A DNA stretch of 64,000 nucleotides. Origin: Adineta steineri (taxonomy: Eukaryota; Rotifera; Eurotatoria; Adinetida; Adinetidae). The translations under genes and the position numbers were made by a program. The notes beneath the pieces were generated by a model that was not told the DNA's origin, searched no databases, and saw only the letters and a list, made by a program, of their open reading frames with translations. The stretch covers positions 126,253 through 190,252 of the forward strand of contig CAJNOI010000120.1 in the NCBI GenBank assembly GCA_905250115.1, read 5' to 3'. This document shows, in pieces, positions 35,731-48,992 of the stretch. Position 1 is the stretch's first letter; each line of letters opens with the position of its first letter.

Positions 35731-38700
35731 CTTTTACAAAATCCATAAAAAGAAAATACAATTACTAAAATTATCTTAACAAAAATTAATAAAAGCATTA
35801 TGACAGAAATATTACCTAATTTTTCCTTCTCGAAATTATGGTGATATAACATAAATTTTACATACTTGTATGAATATTAAATATGCGATAACCCTTTCTG
35901 TGAAGTCAAAGAAAAATCTATGATAATTTTCTTTTCTTGAAAATATATAAGATGATTAAAAAACATTTTTTCTGTGAGTTCTTAGCTATTTCAACATTAG
36001 TATAATCTTTTGATGATATGTTACTCAATTTCATCTCTTTTTCTCGGATTCTATCGAAAAAAACTTAAAAGTATCGTCAATGTAATATATATTACTTAAA
36101 AATAATAACATTGAACTATATAAATTCATCATGACGTAAGTAAAATGCATGGAAATGTTTTCAATTAACTTATATTTATGAGATATTATTATTTTTTAAA
36201 GGATTCGCTCAGTTCAAAATAATTAAATATTTTCCAGCATAAGATCAGCGTTATAATGTAAACGGACCGTTATGTATTCTGTAACATTGTTAGAAATATG
36301 TTACGATGTGATTTCAAATTTACATAAGGATAAATTTATACTATTGGAAAACCTTTTCGAATGATAAAAACATTACTGAGATGAGAGTTTTGTGTCATTA
36401 CTCGTTTTTTTCTTATTTGTGTTTGGAGCTACGGTCAGGAGCGTAAATAGGGGTGGGGCGCGGCGCCCTCCTGCTTCCGAAAACTAATAGGAAAAAAGGG
36501 GTTTGCGCCCCCCCCCCCCCCCCCTACTTCTAGAAAGTTCACTTTTTTGACCATTGAAATAGAAAAATTAGGGTTACGCCCCCCTGCACTGACACCTGGC
36601 TACGGTTATTTTATTTTATATATCTCTTTCGTCAGTTAAGGGATATATCTAATTAAATGCAAATAATATCGATATTTTTCTTGAATTATAAAACTAATAA
36701 TTTTGTTAATAATGAAATTTCGGTTATATTATATTTTCGACAATTCTATAATCTTTCTAAAGATCATTCTCCTTCAAATTCTAAATATTCAGATTATATC
36801 GTAAATAGATAGAAATTCTATTGCGTTCCTAATACAGCGATACAGTGAAGAAAAACAATTAACTATATATACTAGAAGAGCAAATGAAACTAATGCTTTT
36901 AAAATTATTTTCTAAGAATGTCAAAATATTCTTTTTGAATTAGATGATTAATATATTGTTTATAATGAAATTGTGTCAGATATTTTTGTCCTTACTGTCT
37001 ATATTGTATAACATCTACTTACATACTATTTGTAGACATAATTATAATTTTTTTATTCTATATTATTTTTTTAGCGAAGCGTATTCTTATATAAATGTAT
37101 CTCTATGTAAGTTTTAATTGATTATTGGAGTGTAAAGCACATCATTTATGCGGTTCTATGTGGGTTTTCCTCTTTTTTTTATGTCCTTGACACACGCATG
37201 AGAAATTATCATTCTATATCGCAATGATCTCTTAAACAAAAAATTAGATAATAACAGTTGAAATAATATCGAGATTAAACTTAAAAAATCTATTTTCTAA
37301 TCTTCCATACGAGATTCAATTTCCTTCCAGATAATCGAAAAACAAAATGGCAAAATTATGCATTTTATTTAATTATGACATATTTTAAATAAAAAAGACT
37401 CAATATTATAAAACTCGAAAGAATGATGTATCATTAGAAAAATCAGGAAGATTATTTGTCATGCGTTCTTGTCATAACAATTTGAATTTATTATTAACTA
37501 TAAAGAGATTTCTTATAAAGATATTAAAAGAAGTAGCACTTAATTTCCATCTCATAAGATAAAAATCTACTCAATACCATTAACATTGGGAACTTTGCAT
37601 CCTATTTCACAAACAAGTCTCAAATCATGTATTATCAAGCTGATTTGAAAGAGATTTTTCTTTTATACAATTATGTGCAATTGTAAAAATAGAAAATCTG
37701 TATGTTTTAACAAATCTTAGCTGTCATCAAAAATTACTTCGAAGATATGAAAATGAATAGAATTTATCATCTGTAACACCTACCTTTGAGAAATATGACA
37801 TGTAAATAAACTGGAAAGATACGCAGTTATATATGTTCTATATGCTTTTAATGAATAGAAGAAAATGAAAGATAAAATGAACAAGTAAGCCTAACAGAGA
37901 AAATAAAATTTTCTCTCTAGTGTTGGTTTCAGTTATGAAGAGTAGAAAAGAAAAAATAATAATAATGATGATGAGTAGCGTGATAAATAATCTGAAGAGT
38001 CTTCATTAAATATACTTTAATCGAATCCAATTGAGTGATATATGAAGTATTTCTGAGAAAACAAGTGATTTAAGTTGTTAGTGAAAATAATAATAGGAAA
38101 TTTTCAAATCGAGTCTTCTATACAATAATAGATAATATTGAAAAGGTTTATCTATTACTCATCACGAAAGAAGAATAGATTCGTTACAAATTGAATATCT
38201 GCGATCATTCGATCCTAACAGTACATAAAAAAGTGAACGAAAATTATATTGAAAACTAGGATAAGGGAACAGATAAAATATAAATTTCAATAATGAAAGA
38301 GAAGCATAACATGATGACAAAAATAAGAAGAGGAAAGAATCGTTTTCGATTTTCTTACGTATTTAATTGAAAATTCTTTATCTAACCAGCTTTTTCTAAA
38401 TTGACAGAGACTAGCTTTCTCAAAAATAAGATAACCGTCTGTTGAATTGAAAAGCGCTTTAAGTTAAGTCATCAAGTACATGTGCAAAAAAATTTTCATT
38501 CCATCCAAGACATACTTTCATGTTGTTTACGAATTAAAAGAGGAAAGACAGGATAGATCAATATAAGTACAGATAGAACATGAGAATAAAATAATACTTA
38601 ATATCTGCAATTATTAACATATTACTTTGCTGGTTGACTCGTATATATAATTGAAATTATTCAAAAACAAAATTAGCACATGAAGAAAGAACAAGAATAA

Positions 38701-39034
38701 TTAGTTTAAATTCAGATGCATGTGTGAATGAGAATGATGGAGCGGTTTGAACAGATATAAGTATATGTAACGTTATTCTTAAATAAAAAAAACCGAATGA
38801 CTACCATCACACCCTCAGTGAATTGCTGAAATAGATTAAAGTACAGAAAGAATTCTGAAGATACATATTTATGCAATTGAACTCTATGAAAAAGAATTCA
38901 AATTTCTACGTCATTCATTCATTCGTTTTTTTTTTTTAATATATCATATATAAATTAATTCCTTAGAAAAAAAAGATGTCCAGATATATTTATAATCATC
39001 ATAAATTATTCTAATGGTAATGTTTAGTTTTTAT
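35731..39034. other. 3.3-kb gene-free stretch
   Basis: AT-rich with A/T-rich simple sequence and one clear miniature transposon at 36436. No coding sequence, RNA gene or hairpin of the TGTGGG family was recognised. Confidence 0.5.
36436..36598. mobile_element. hAT-like miniature element, 163 bp
   Basis: Flanked by a perfect 8-bp duplication GCTACGGT at 36428-36435 and 36599-36606. The ends are CAGGAGCG and the complement of GACACCTG, so both begin CAGG. The interior is GC-rich and includes a run of about 18 C. It has no coding capacity. 8-bp duplications and CAG-type ends are typical of the hAT superfamily. Confidence 0.75.
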
Positions 39035-39544
39035 TTAGTCCTGAACAGTTTTCTTAAGATTATTCAAGAATTCATCGAAAGACAATAGTCCATCACCATT
39101 ATCATCAAATCGTTCACGCATATCATCAAAACAAAATCCCGGTATTCGTTCACCGCATAATGTAATACCATGTCGTGCTTCTCGTTGTGATATAAGACCA
39201 TCTTTATTACTATCAACTTCATTAAACGCTTCCTTTAATTCTGCAATAACAATTGGATTATCAAAATTTGACGTTTCTGCTCGCATAAATTTTTTAAATT
39301 GTTCAAATGTAATCCATCCTGTATTGTCGCTTAATTCAGAAATATATTTATCAATTGCTGCACTACGAAAACCTTGTAATGATTCATTATCAAAGACTAA
39401 ACTTCGAAAATCAGCCGTTGAAATTCTTCCTGTTTTACCTAAAGATAATTTTTAACAGTGTATTCAATGAGAAACAAACTAAAACGAACCTTTATCAATA
39501 CTATCAAACTCTCGTTGAATATATTTATCGTCTGGAAATTGCAT
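39035..39544 (-). CDS. Calmodulin-like EF-hand protein
   Basis: Two exons, 39544-39490 and 39438-39035, are separated by a 51-bp intron in phase 1 and give 152 residues, the length of calmodulin. Four EF-hand positions are seen. The first (IDKGKTGRIS) and second (SDNTGWITFEQF) loops are degenerate. The third (DSNKDGLISQRE) and fourth (DDNGDGLLSFDEF) are canonical and should bind calcium. This uneven pattern suggests a calcium sensor with one active lobe. A TTTTTTAG acceptor lies about 40 bases upstream of the ATG, so a 5' exon or trans-spliced leader is possible. Confidence 0.8.
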
Positions 39545-40441
39545 TGTTACTAACTTCTTTTTTACTCGTAATAAAACGTCTAAAAAACGAAATAAACGTT
39601 GCTTCTTTTTATGAAAATGAATAAACGATAGAACAAAAATGTGAAAGAGAACAGAACGAAAAACTACACCATCATATACATTTTTTTATGTGTCGAAACC
39701 AAGCAATTTCTGTTTTTATTGATTCTTGTCACAGGTAAGGAGAAGAGGAAGAAGAAAAAAAAAGCATGCACATCGTCCACGCGTATTTTGTCTCTCACAT
39801 ATATTTTTACTTCGATGAAGAAAACGTCAGTTTTATTTACATATCATTATTGAAATTGAAAGGCATCAGTCTTTTATCAAACAATGAATAAATAGATGTC
39901 ATTTGTTTGTTAACAACTTAAACTTCTTTATAAAACTATATAAATGCTAAAATAAATATTTAAATATGTCTTTATGAATAAATTCTTTTCAAACAAAATA
40001 TTATATATACGTTTTGTTATTTGATATTCATAGAAGATAGGATAAAAATCACATCTGATTTCATTCTACGCTCATAAGCATTAGATAAAATGCTCGGGTG
40101 TAGTTTGTAAAAGACACATCTAATCTGTTTTTCTCCATAAAAGAGGAGGTGTGAATATTCAATAAGTCATTACAGTCTCGACAGTGAAATTGATTGTTTG
40201 ATAGATTATTACCGTGATTTGGAAATGACATTTATCATATTTCAAAAAAAAAAGATTAATTTGTATTTATGAAGGAATAATGTCATTGATTTCGTTTGTT
40301 CTTCTTGATATTTGACCATAACTTTTAAATAAAAATCATCATTTTTTAAAAATACTTAAGGAAGAAAATGTCATTATATTTGATCTTTGATTAATGTACA
40401 TAATAAAGACAAATCACAAAGTGAAAAATCAAATCAAAAAC
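39545..40441. other. Divergent promoter region
   Basis: AT-rich spacer between the EF-hand gene and the SLC5 gene. Minus-strand exon sequence could extend to about 39585. Otherwise no gene was seen. Confidence 0.4.
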
Positions 40442-43244
40442 ATGGTTGCCATCATCGGAACAGCATTACATTGGTCCGATATACTAGTTTTATTACTCTA
40501 TTTTCTACTCATTCTCGGTTTTGGAGTTTGGGTAAGAGAAATTAAAGAAAACGTATTTAATTATTTGATTGTTTTTTTTTCAAATAGAGTTCATGCAAAA
40601 ATCGTGGCAGTGTTGGTGAGAAAATATAGTTATATTCATTTTTATTGACTAAGAGCTTGAGATTTTTTTTTATTCAGGTGGATATTTTCTTGCTGGTCGT
40701 TCCATGCATTTTATCCCGGTAAAAAATCTTCAAATATTTTTTTGTCAATTTTCATTCAATTTTCTAGGTGGGTGCATCCTTATTTGCATCGAACATTGGT
40801 AGTGGTCATTTCATTGGTCTTACTGGATCTGGCGCTTCGAGTGGGATTGCTGTCGCCGGCTTTGAAATAAGCGTAAGAAAAGAATACTTTTTTTTTTTTA
40901 TTAAGAACATTTTCTATATAACAGGCAGTTCATTGGTTAATGGTACTTGGTTGGTTATTCGTTCCAGTTTATATGAAAGCAGAAGTATTTACAATGCCAC
41001 AATATATAAAAATGCGTTTTGGTGGTGAACGTATTCGTGTTTATTTAACATTTCTTGCATTAATGTTATCAATTTTTACAAAAATCTCTGTTGATCTTTA
41101 TTCTGGTGCTATTTTTCTTCAACAAGCTTTAAATTGGAATCTATATGCTTCAGTTATTGCTCTGATTCTTCTTGCTGCATTCTTTACTGTTGGTGGTAAA
41201 TAGGAAAAAATATAAAAAACTATATTTTTCTGATTAAAATAAAAATTTTGATCTAGGTGGTTTAACAGCGGTTATTTGGACAGATTTTATACAAACAGTG
41301 ATTATGGTTATATCAGCTTTTATTCTGATGATTATCAGTATGTTATTTCTATGAATGAAAATAATTAATTTTAACGTTAAAAATAGGTTTTATCAAAGTT
41401 GGTGGTATGCAACAAATTCGAAATCTCTTTCCATATGCAATTGCACAGACAACATTACATAATACGAGTGAATGTGGTGTACCTACTGAACATTATTTCT
41501 CATTAATTCGTCCATTTGATGCTGATTTACCATGGTTTGGGATCATTTTTGGAAATGGAGTTGCATCTATTTGGTATTGGAGTTGTGATCAAGTGATTTA
41601 AAAGATAGAGAATAATAAAGAAATATTTATTTGAATATTAATCTAGGTAATTGTACAACGAACATTGGCAGCAAAAAATCTAACACATGCAAGAGCAGGA
41701 TGTCTTGTTGCAGGAATATTAAAGCTTTTACCATTATTTCTTATGGTATTTCCTGGTGAGTGAATTGATCGTTTGCAAGATGAAAAAGATTGTTTTATAA
41801 TTTTAATAGGAATGATTGCAAGAATTCTTTTTCCAGGTATGAATATTTCTTTAATTATATGTCAAAACTAACTTTAATATAGATGAAATCGGTTGTGCTG
41901 ATCCCGATGTATGCTATCAAGTTTGTCATAGTCGGAATGGTTGTAATGATATTGCCTATCCACTTCTTGTACTTCGATTAATGCCCAATGGTAAATCTTT
42001 AGTTTATTTTTTCAAAAAAAAAATCTTTTTCTTCTTCTTAGCAATTCGTGGTTTAACATTAGCTTGTATGATTGCAGCTTTAATGTCTTCATTAACTTCG
42101 ATCTTTAATTCGAGTTCAACTATTTTTACAATTGATATTTGGCAACGTTTTCGTAAAAATGCATACGATTGGGAGTTGATGATCGTTGGCAGGTAAAATA
42201 AAGAAAAGATTTATTTGAAAAATAAGAACATAAAATTATATTGAAGAGTTTTCGTTATGATTCTTGTGGGAATATCAATTCTTTGGATTCCAATTATTCG
42301 CGCAGCACAAGGTGCAAGATTATTCGATTATATTCAAGCTGTTCAATCATTTTTAGCACCTCCAGTTGCTGCTTGTTATTTACTTGGAATTTTATGGAAA
42401 CGAATCAATGAAGAAGTAATTTATATAGAATAATAATTTTTTTTGGTAATTTCAATTTTAGGGAGCATTTTGGGGTTTAATATCTGGTTTATTTATTGGA
42501 ATATTTCGATTTATTTGGGAATATTCTTATACTGCAATGCCTTGTCAACTTGAACATTTAGATAAGCGTCCATCAATAGTTCGATTTAATTTTCTATATT
42601 TTTCAGTTCTTCTTTTCATAATTTCCGGTATTGTGACTATTGTTGTTAGTCTTCTAACAAAACCTATTCCAGAAAAATATGTAAGTTATAATTAATTTTC
42701 TCGCTAGAATATAAACTTTCTTGTCTAGATATCACGTTTAACTATTTTTGATCTTGATAATCCAGAAAAAGCAATTGAAATTCCTACTCGACCGGGATGT
42801 ATGCATAAAGCAAATACATATTATGATGAAGAACAATCTTATTCTTTGGAAAATTCATCTTCATATCATATTGATCAACTTCCTACTAAAACTGAAAAGA
42901 AAGCTTTACATTTTTTTGAAACAGGTATTAATATCAAATCTTTTTTTTTTAAATTAAAAAAAAATCTTTTCTCTTCAGATGATACAACAGGAATTGTTTT
43001 CTATTTAAAAACTGCCTTTGCTTGGATTTGTGGTTTAGAAAAATCTGATGAACTCGAGGGTCAAGAAATTTCTTCGGATAATCATTCACAAGATAATAGC
43101 AGTCATCGACGAAGTATCACTTCAATTTATAATGAACATGTTTCATCATGGCATAAATCATGCTCTTATGTTGCTATTTTTATACTTTCTTTATGTGGTT
43201 TTGTTTGGGCGTTTTTTACTGATTATCGAGTACGATTAAATTAG
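40442..43244 (+). CDS. SLC5 family sodium/solute (SGLT-like) cotransporter
   Basis: Fifteen exons: 40442-40531, 40588-40615, 40678-40718, 40768-40872, 40925-41195, 41257-41337, 41387-41592, 41647-41755, 41810-41836, 41883-41990, 42042-42192, 42247-42415, 42462-42680, 42729-42924, 42979-43244; 688 residues, close to the usual 650-700. It should move sugar or a related small solute inward with sodium. Diagnostic SLC5 sequence is dense: [103 protein letters not shown], then [17 protein letters not shown] Cys-rich extracellular loop ([12 protein letters not shown]) lies where SGLTs have one. The C-terminal end has the usual last membrane helix after a long acidic cytoplasmic loop. An in-frame ATG at 40394 would add 16 residues; 40442 (AACATGG) has better context. 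Confidence 0.92.
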
Positions 43245-43321
43245 AAAGTAGAATTATTCAATATATATTTTCTTTATCTATCAATCATAAAAATATGTCA
43301 AAATCGAGGATAAAATTAATG

Positions 43322-43372
43322 AACTGGGTGTGGGTGTTGTGTTCATCTCTCGCACTCATCTACACCCTGTTA
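43322..43372. repeat. TGTGGG hairpin element, copy 7
   Basis: The left arm is AACTGGGTGTGGGTG. The right arm is CATCTACACCCTGTT. It is about 80 bases after the SLC5 stop. Confidence 0.65.
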
Positions 43373-44743
43373 GTTTATATTATTAGATGACTAGTATTTT
43401 ATAAATTATAAAATCAATTATTTCTATTAACAGTATTTCGTTGAATTCTAATATTGAAGAATGGATATAAATATCTTATTTCCATTTACACCTTTTAAAT
43501 ATTCTCAAAGATTTATTCATAATGATTTTAAAATAGCATGATACATCGACCACAAATAATTTCAGTTAATAAAGTTCAATGATATAATCGTAATAGTTTC
43601 AAAAAATATTAGATTTGAAAAAGTATATGCATGCATTTGTATTGTATTTCCTATAAATAAACAATATTTAACTAATACAATGATCTGTTATATACGAAAG
43701 AATGATCTCATTTCTCAAAACTAATAATTACAAATAAATCACTGTTTTGCTGTTAATCATTTTTTGATTGTTAATTGAATAAGAAGTATTAATTTATATA
43801 GACTATTTCGATACTAAATGATTAAAAATTTAATGTATCTTATCTACATTTTTATGCTTCTTATAGCATACATAGATGGTACAAAATATTCGACGTACTT
43901 TCTAGTTACATTCATCTATAAATAGTATAGTAACAAAAATATACATTTCCTAAATGGTAAACACTATATATTCAAATGAGAATCATCGTGAGAAAGAAAA
44001 AAATTACACCGACAATTGCACATATAAAAAGTTTATATACGAATTCGATCTTATTGTAATTCCATTCAGATCATGAAATTTTTCACTCAATAAATGAAAT
44101 CAAGTATCAATTATTTTGAATGATGTAATTGTTACTATTATACGCACTTCTCAATAGTTTACGTTATCAGCTTACTCTTTTTTCTCGTATGTCTATTTTT
44201 ATCGCCTTACAACACCCTACATATGAAAAGTATCTTTCTATTATATTTTTAAATGTAAAAAACGTATAACTGTTGTTTTGAATGTCTCGACCATTTCGAA
44301 AATGGTGTCAGAGTACAATGTGAGTTTTTCTGGATGTAAATATGGATGATTTTTTAGTTAAAAAGACCATAAGATAGTATTATAGACTTCAATTCTGCTA
44401 GTTTTGACTTTGTTGCATTCGAACATAGAGAATTGAATATTCAGTGTTCTGGTGAATCTGTATCATGTATAATATCTGTCTGGTAATTCTCAATAAATAT
44501 CAGAAGGTTTCTGTGTTTCCATGCTTCTTCTTTTTCTGTTATTTGATGTCCATGATGATATTAATCTTACTGATCTTTTTATCTATCCGTGTTGTGTAGT
44601 CGAAAAATTAAAACAATTTTCTGACTAAATAAAACGTTTGAAATCGCCGCTGGATTTTGGCGGCATCTACAAGGTATTTTATATTAAGAATGTAACAAGA
44701 ATATTCAAGACGAAAGTGAAATATTTTATTGAATTTATCATGA

Positions 44744-45365
44744 TGTAGAGAAAATGATATTAACGCAGTCTAATTATACGAATCATAACTATCTTCAGAT
44801 ATGACTACATACTTGTATTAAATGAAAATTTGCGATATTTTCTCTGCAAACCTGAAAGCGAAAAAAAGTGTTTTTTGTTCTTGGGAAAATAAAATAAACT
44901 AAATCGTTTACAAGCATCACCTCGACACCTTTATATTGTTCAAGTTATATTGGACAATCGTATTTAATTGTTAGTTAGAGATGCTGACGACTATCTGCAG
45001 TTGTATTTAAGTTGCCTAAATTTCAATCAATTATCTAAAATATTATATTATAAGAACATAATGGAGAATATATAAAATATAATTAATCAATACAGTTAAC
45101 TTTTATTTATTATTTTATATATATAAATATGTAGTTCTCATCAAATTCAAGATGATTGATGCTACAAATATATAATTTATCATAATTATCTTAAATTTTA
45201 TAAACAAGATTAAATCAGAAATATATAACTTTATTTAAGATACTAAAAAGAAAAACATAAATAAATAAAAGCACATAGAAAAATTAAAATTTATAATGAG
45301 TAAAAAAATGAAAAATAAAAAAAGACAAATAAATTTTTTGTTATAATTGTTCATATAGTACGTAT
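44744..45365. repeat. Long repeat, copy 1 (3' flank of ART-VCBS gene)
   Basis: About 620 bp nearly identical to 52728-53354, same orientation, with scattered substitutions and a few small indels. It ends about 40 bases before the stop codon of the minus-strand ADP-ribosyltransferase gene. The second copy ends at the assembly gap. Confidence 0.85.
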
Positions 45366-45402
45366 TATCAATTTGAATATGAATAAACTGAAAGCTATAC
45401 CA

Positions 45403-48400
45403 TCAGCCTTTGCATATGTTCAAAAAAACAGACAAATCATTAGTTTTAGCATTAGTTACAGCCAGATCTACTTTATTATCCTTATTTAGATCACCTATGA
45501 CTACAGAAGTGGGTTTACCACCTGCTTTATACTTGGTCTGATTTTGAAAAGTTCCATTTCCATAACCCAACAACACACTAACACTATTACTACCACTATT
45601 AATCACTACTAAATCGATATTTCCATCATAATTATAATCACCTGCTGATACACGATATGGAGTTCTTCCAACTGTAAAATTGTTTGCAATACCAAAACTT
45701 CCATTGCCCTTGTTGAGAAGTACACTAACAGTATTAAAACCAGAGTTAGTAACTGCTAAATCAATATTTTTGTCATTATTAAAATCACCAGCAGCTATAG
45801 CACTCGGTATTCTACCAACATTATAATCATTTGAATATATGAATGTTCCACTTCCATTATTAAAAAATATACTAATTGTATTATTATTTTTATTTGTCAC
45901 TATTAAATCTTGTTTTCCATCTTTATTTAAATCAGCAGAAATGACACACGTCGGAGATCCTTTAAGTTGATATGTATCATGAATTTGAAAAGTACCATTC
46001 GTTTTTCCAAATAGTACACTGATAGAGGCATCTATCGAATTAGCCACTACTAGATCTAGCACATTATCGGAATTGAAATCTGCTGAAAATGCATACGAGG
46101 GTGATGTACCAACTGTGTAGTTGATGGGAGTATCGAAAAATCCATCACCACGGCCAAAAAGTACATCGATGGTGTTGTTATTTTGATTGACTACTACTAA
46201 ATCTTGTTTGGTATCATTATTAAAGTCAGCTGATAAAACATGAACTGGATAAGTACGAACTGTATTATTGAGTGGAGCTTGAAAACTTGTATTTCCATTA
46301 CCAAGTAACACAATGATACTGTTACTATCTTGAGCAATTAATGCAACATCTTGATTATGATCACTATTGAAATCATATGATATTAGCCATTGGGAAAATT
46401 TACCAATGATAAAATCAATTCCACTGATAAAAGTACCATTTCCGATACCAAGTAATACAGTCATAGTATAGTCAAAATCGTTTACTATTGCCAAATCTAT
46501 TTTATTATCATTGTTGAAATCAGCAGCAATAATGTCTAGTGGGGAGTTATTAAATGGAGACAGGATGCTAGGCTGAAAAGTTCCATCACCATTACCAAGT
46601 AACACATAGATACTGCCACCACCACCACCGTCTACTACTGCTAAATCGGCTTTACTATCATTATTAAAGTCAGATGTTGTCAAAGCAACTAAGCCTTTAC
46701 CGACTGACGCAAGAGTGGATGTTGCAAAACTTCCATCTCCATCGTTAAGCAGTATGGTGAGAGTGTCATCATCACTATTGATCACTATCAAATCCAGTTT
46801 TTTGTCATTATTTAAATCAACTTCTATCATATAAAGTGGATTAGAACCAGTGTCATATGGAATTGGATCATCAAAACTCCCATTTCCAAAACCAAATAGA
46901 ACATCAATGTAGGCATTGAAATAATACGATACTGCTAAATCCATGTTGTTATCACCATTAAAATCCCCAGATAATATCACATATGGAAACTCATCAACTG
47001 AAAAGGAGATACTATCTGGAAATAGACCGCTTCCATTGTTAAAAAGTAAAGTAACAGTAGAGTCATCTCCGTTTGTTATTGCTAAATCCAATTGATCATC
47101 ATTATTAAAGTCAGCAGAAGTTATACCATACGGACCTCCACCAACATCATAATCGACTGCAGTCAGAAATAGACCATTTCCCGAGCCTAGTAAAACACTG
47201 ACTGAGTTGTCTCCTGTGTTGGTGACTACAAGATCTATTTTCGTATCGTTATTCAAATCAACTGCTATCATAACAGCTGGCGTATCGCCAACAGTAGGTT
47301 GTGTACTTCGAAAAATTTGCTCCTTATCACCACCTAATAGTAAAGTCACACTATTTTCTAGTGAATTTGATATTGCAATATCGAGATATGTATCATTATC
47401 AAAGTAACCCAGTACAGATGATGATGGATATTTTCCAGTATCGATAGTATTATCTAGTCGAAATGGATTCTCGCATACATATTCTAAAAACAAAATAATA
47501 ATGAAACATAGATTGAACAATAAATATGATAGAATTATAATCTCTGATATAAAGACATCTGAGTTTTCTATTATCTTAAAATAAATTTTCATACTTGTTG
47601 TTTTTGATTTTGTTCCCAAAATAACACCAATAATAACACCAGCAATAAATAGAGTAAGCAATAAACAAGTTGGAATCATAAATCTTTTCTTTCGATAAAA
47701 TGGACGTCTTATAAGTAAAAAAAAAGAAATAATTTCATCAAATAAAATAATTAGATGAAACTTACGGAATTTTTGGATAAATATGTGCACCTAAATATTA
47801 AAAAAAAATATTATTACTATATATATATATAATAGATGATTGAAATACCTTCAAATGGTGGTTCAAGTGTCATCATTTCTGGTTCGACTTGTTTCAAATG
47901 AATAATATATAGATTAGCTGCTGGACTAAGTTGTGATTGAACAATCATATGAGTACCAGACATAAGAACAATTTCATCTTCAGTAACAAAATGTGAATGT
48001 GCTTTTATTGTTCGACCATTCATAGCTTCGACAGAAAAAAGTGTTCGATCACCTTCTTGACCCAAATACATATTATTTTCGAGTACAGTCATTTCAGTAG
48101 TACATGATGAAAATGCCCACCATGTCATTGCAGTACCAGGTGGGAATTCTGCACTTAAGTTTTTAGTTACTCCTCTCCAAACAGTTAATGGTGGAACACA
48201 TGGTAGTTTAACAAGAGCAGTTAAAAATAATTTGATATATCTGTGAAAAGGTAGAAGTGCTTGATTATCATTATTTTTGAGATTAAAATTGAGTGTTGAA
48301 TAGAGACTTCGATGAGGTTTATCCCATTCAATTGTATAAAGACGAATTGCAGCACTTTCATCAACTGATAATCCATCAGGTGGTTGTTCTGGCGTTTCCT

Positions 48401-48992
48401 CTAGTGCTAACTGAACATAGAATGATAAATTATAAAAAATATCATTTAATGGAGCACATGCTTGTGCAAGTGGTAACAAAGGTTCTTCGGAATATCCTAG
48501 AATAGGACTTATTTCAGTTCCATCACTTTTGGTGATATCTTTAGTAGCAGTCTCTGTAAGCTTTTGATCTTGTTGATTCGTGGTATTTCTATCAATATTA
48601 GAATCTTCTTTTGGTATCATTGTTTGTCTTTGATCGAGTATTGCTTCTCGATTAAGATTTTCATCTGTTGTATCGAACTGATGTGTTGAACCATTCTTAA
48701 TATTGGCTCTTGGATTTCTTGACTTTTTACGTTCGTTCGTTACATTGTCATCGAAGAGAATACCTGTAGATGCTGTTTGTATGCCAACATTTCTAGTCCG
48801 TATGTACTGTCGATAATTTTCCGGTTCATCGTCGAGTCTATTTGCAGTTAATTTAGTTTGTATGCGAACGTTTCTGCTAAATTTAGGTTGTTGATAATTT
48901 ATTTGTTGATCATTGAGTGGAACTTCTATTTCTCTTGTATAGATAGGAAAATTGTTGGTTTGCATTGTTTGCCATTGTGAATAATCGCTCAT
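45403..48992 (-). CDS. ADP-ribosyltransferase - TM - 14 VCBS-repeat fusion
   Basis: Four exons, 48992-47849, 47790-47766, 47707-47595 and 47483-45403, join in phases 1, 2 and 1 and give 1120 residues. Residues 1-185 are polar and disordered with two NVxIQT repeats. About 190-375 is an animal-type mono-ADP-ribosyltransferase (R-S-E class): Arg273 in VWRG, Ser295 in AFSSCT, and Glu338-x-Glu340 in TEDEIVLMSG, the ExE pair of arginine-specific enzymes. A basic stretch (RPFYRKKR) and one TM (IPTCLLLTLFIAGVIIGVIL) follow. The rest is 14 FG-GAP/VCBS repeats, each with DxNxDxxxD calcium loops and LLGxGxGxF, enough for two seven-bladed propellers. With no signal peptide the ART should face the cytosol and the propellers the outside. 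A 25-base exon makes the join easy to miss. This could otherwise be called as two genes. Confidence 0.8.

Larger units (their letters stand above)
43245..45402. other. Convergent gene-free stretch
   Basis: Contains one TGTGGG hairpin (43322) and the first copy of the repeat shared with 52.7-53.35 kb. Otherwise AT-rich with no gene seen. Confidence 0.5.
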
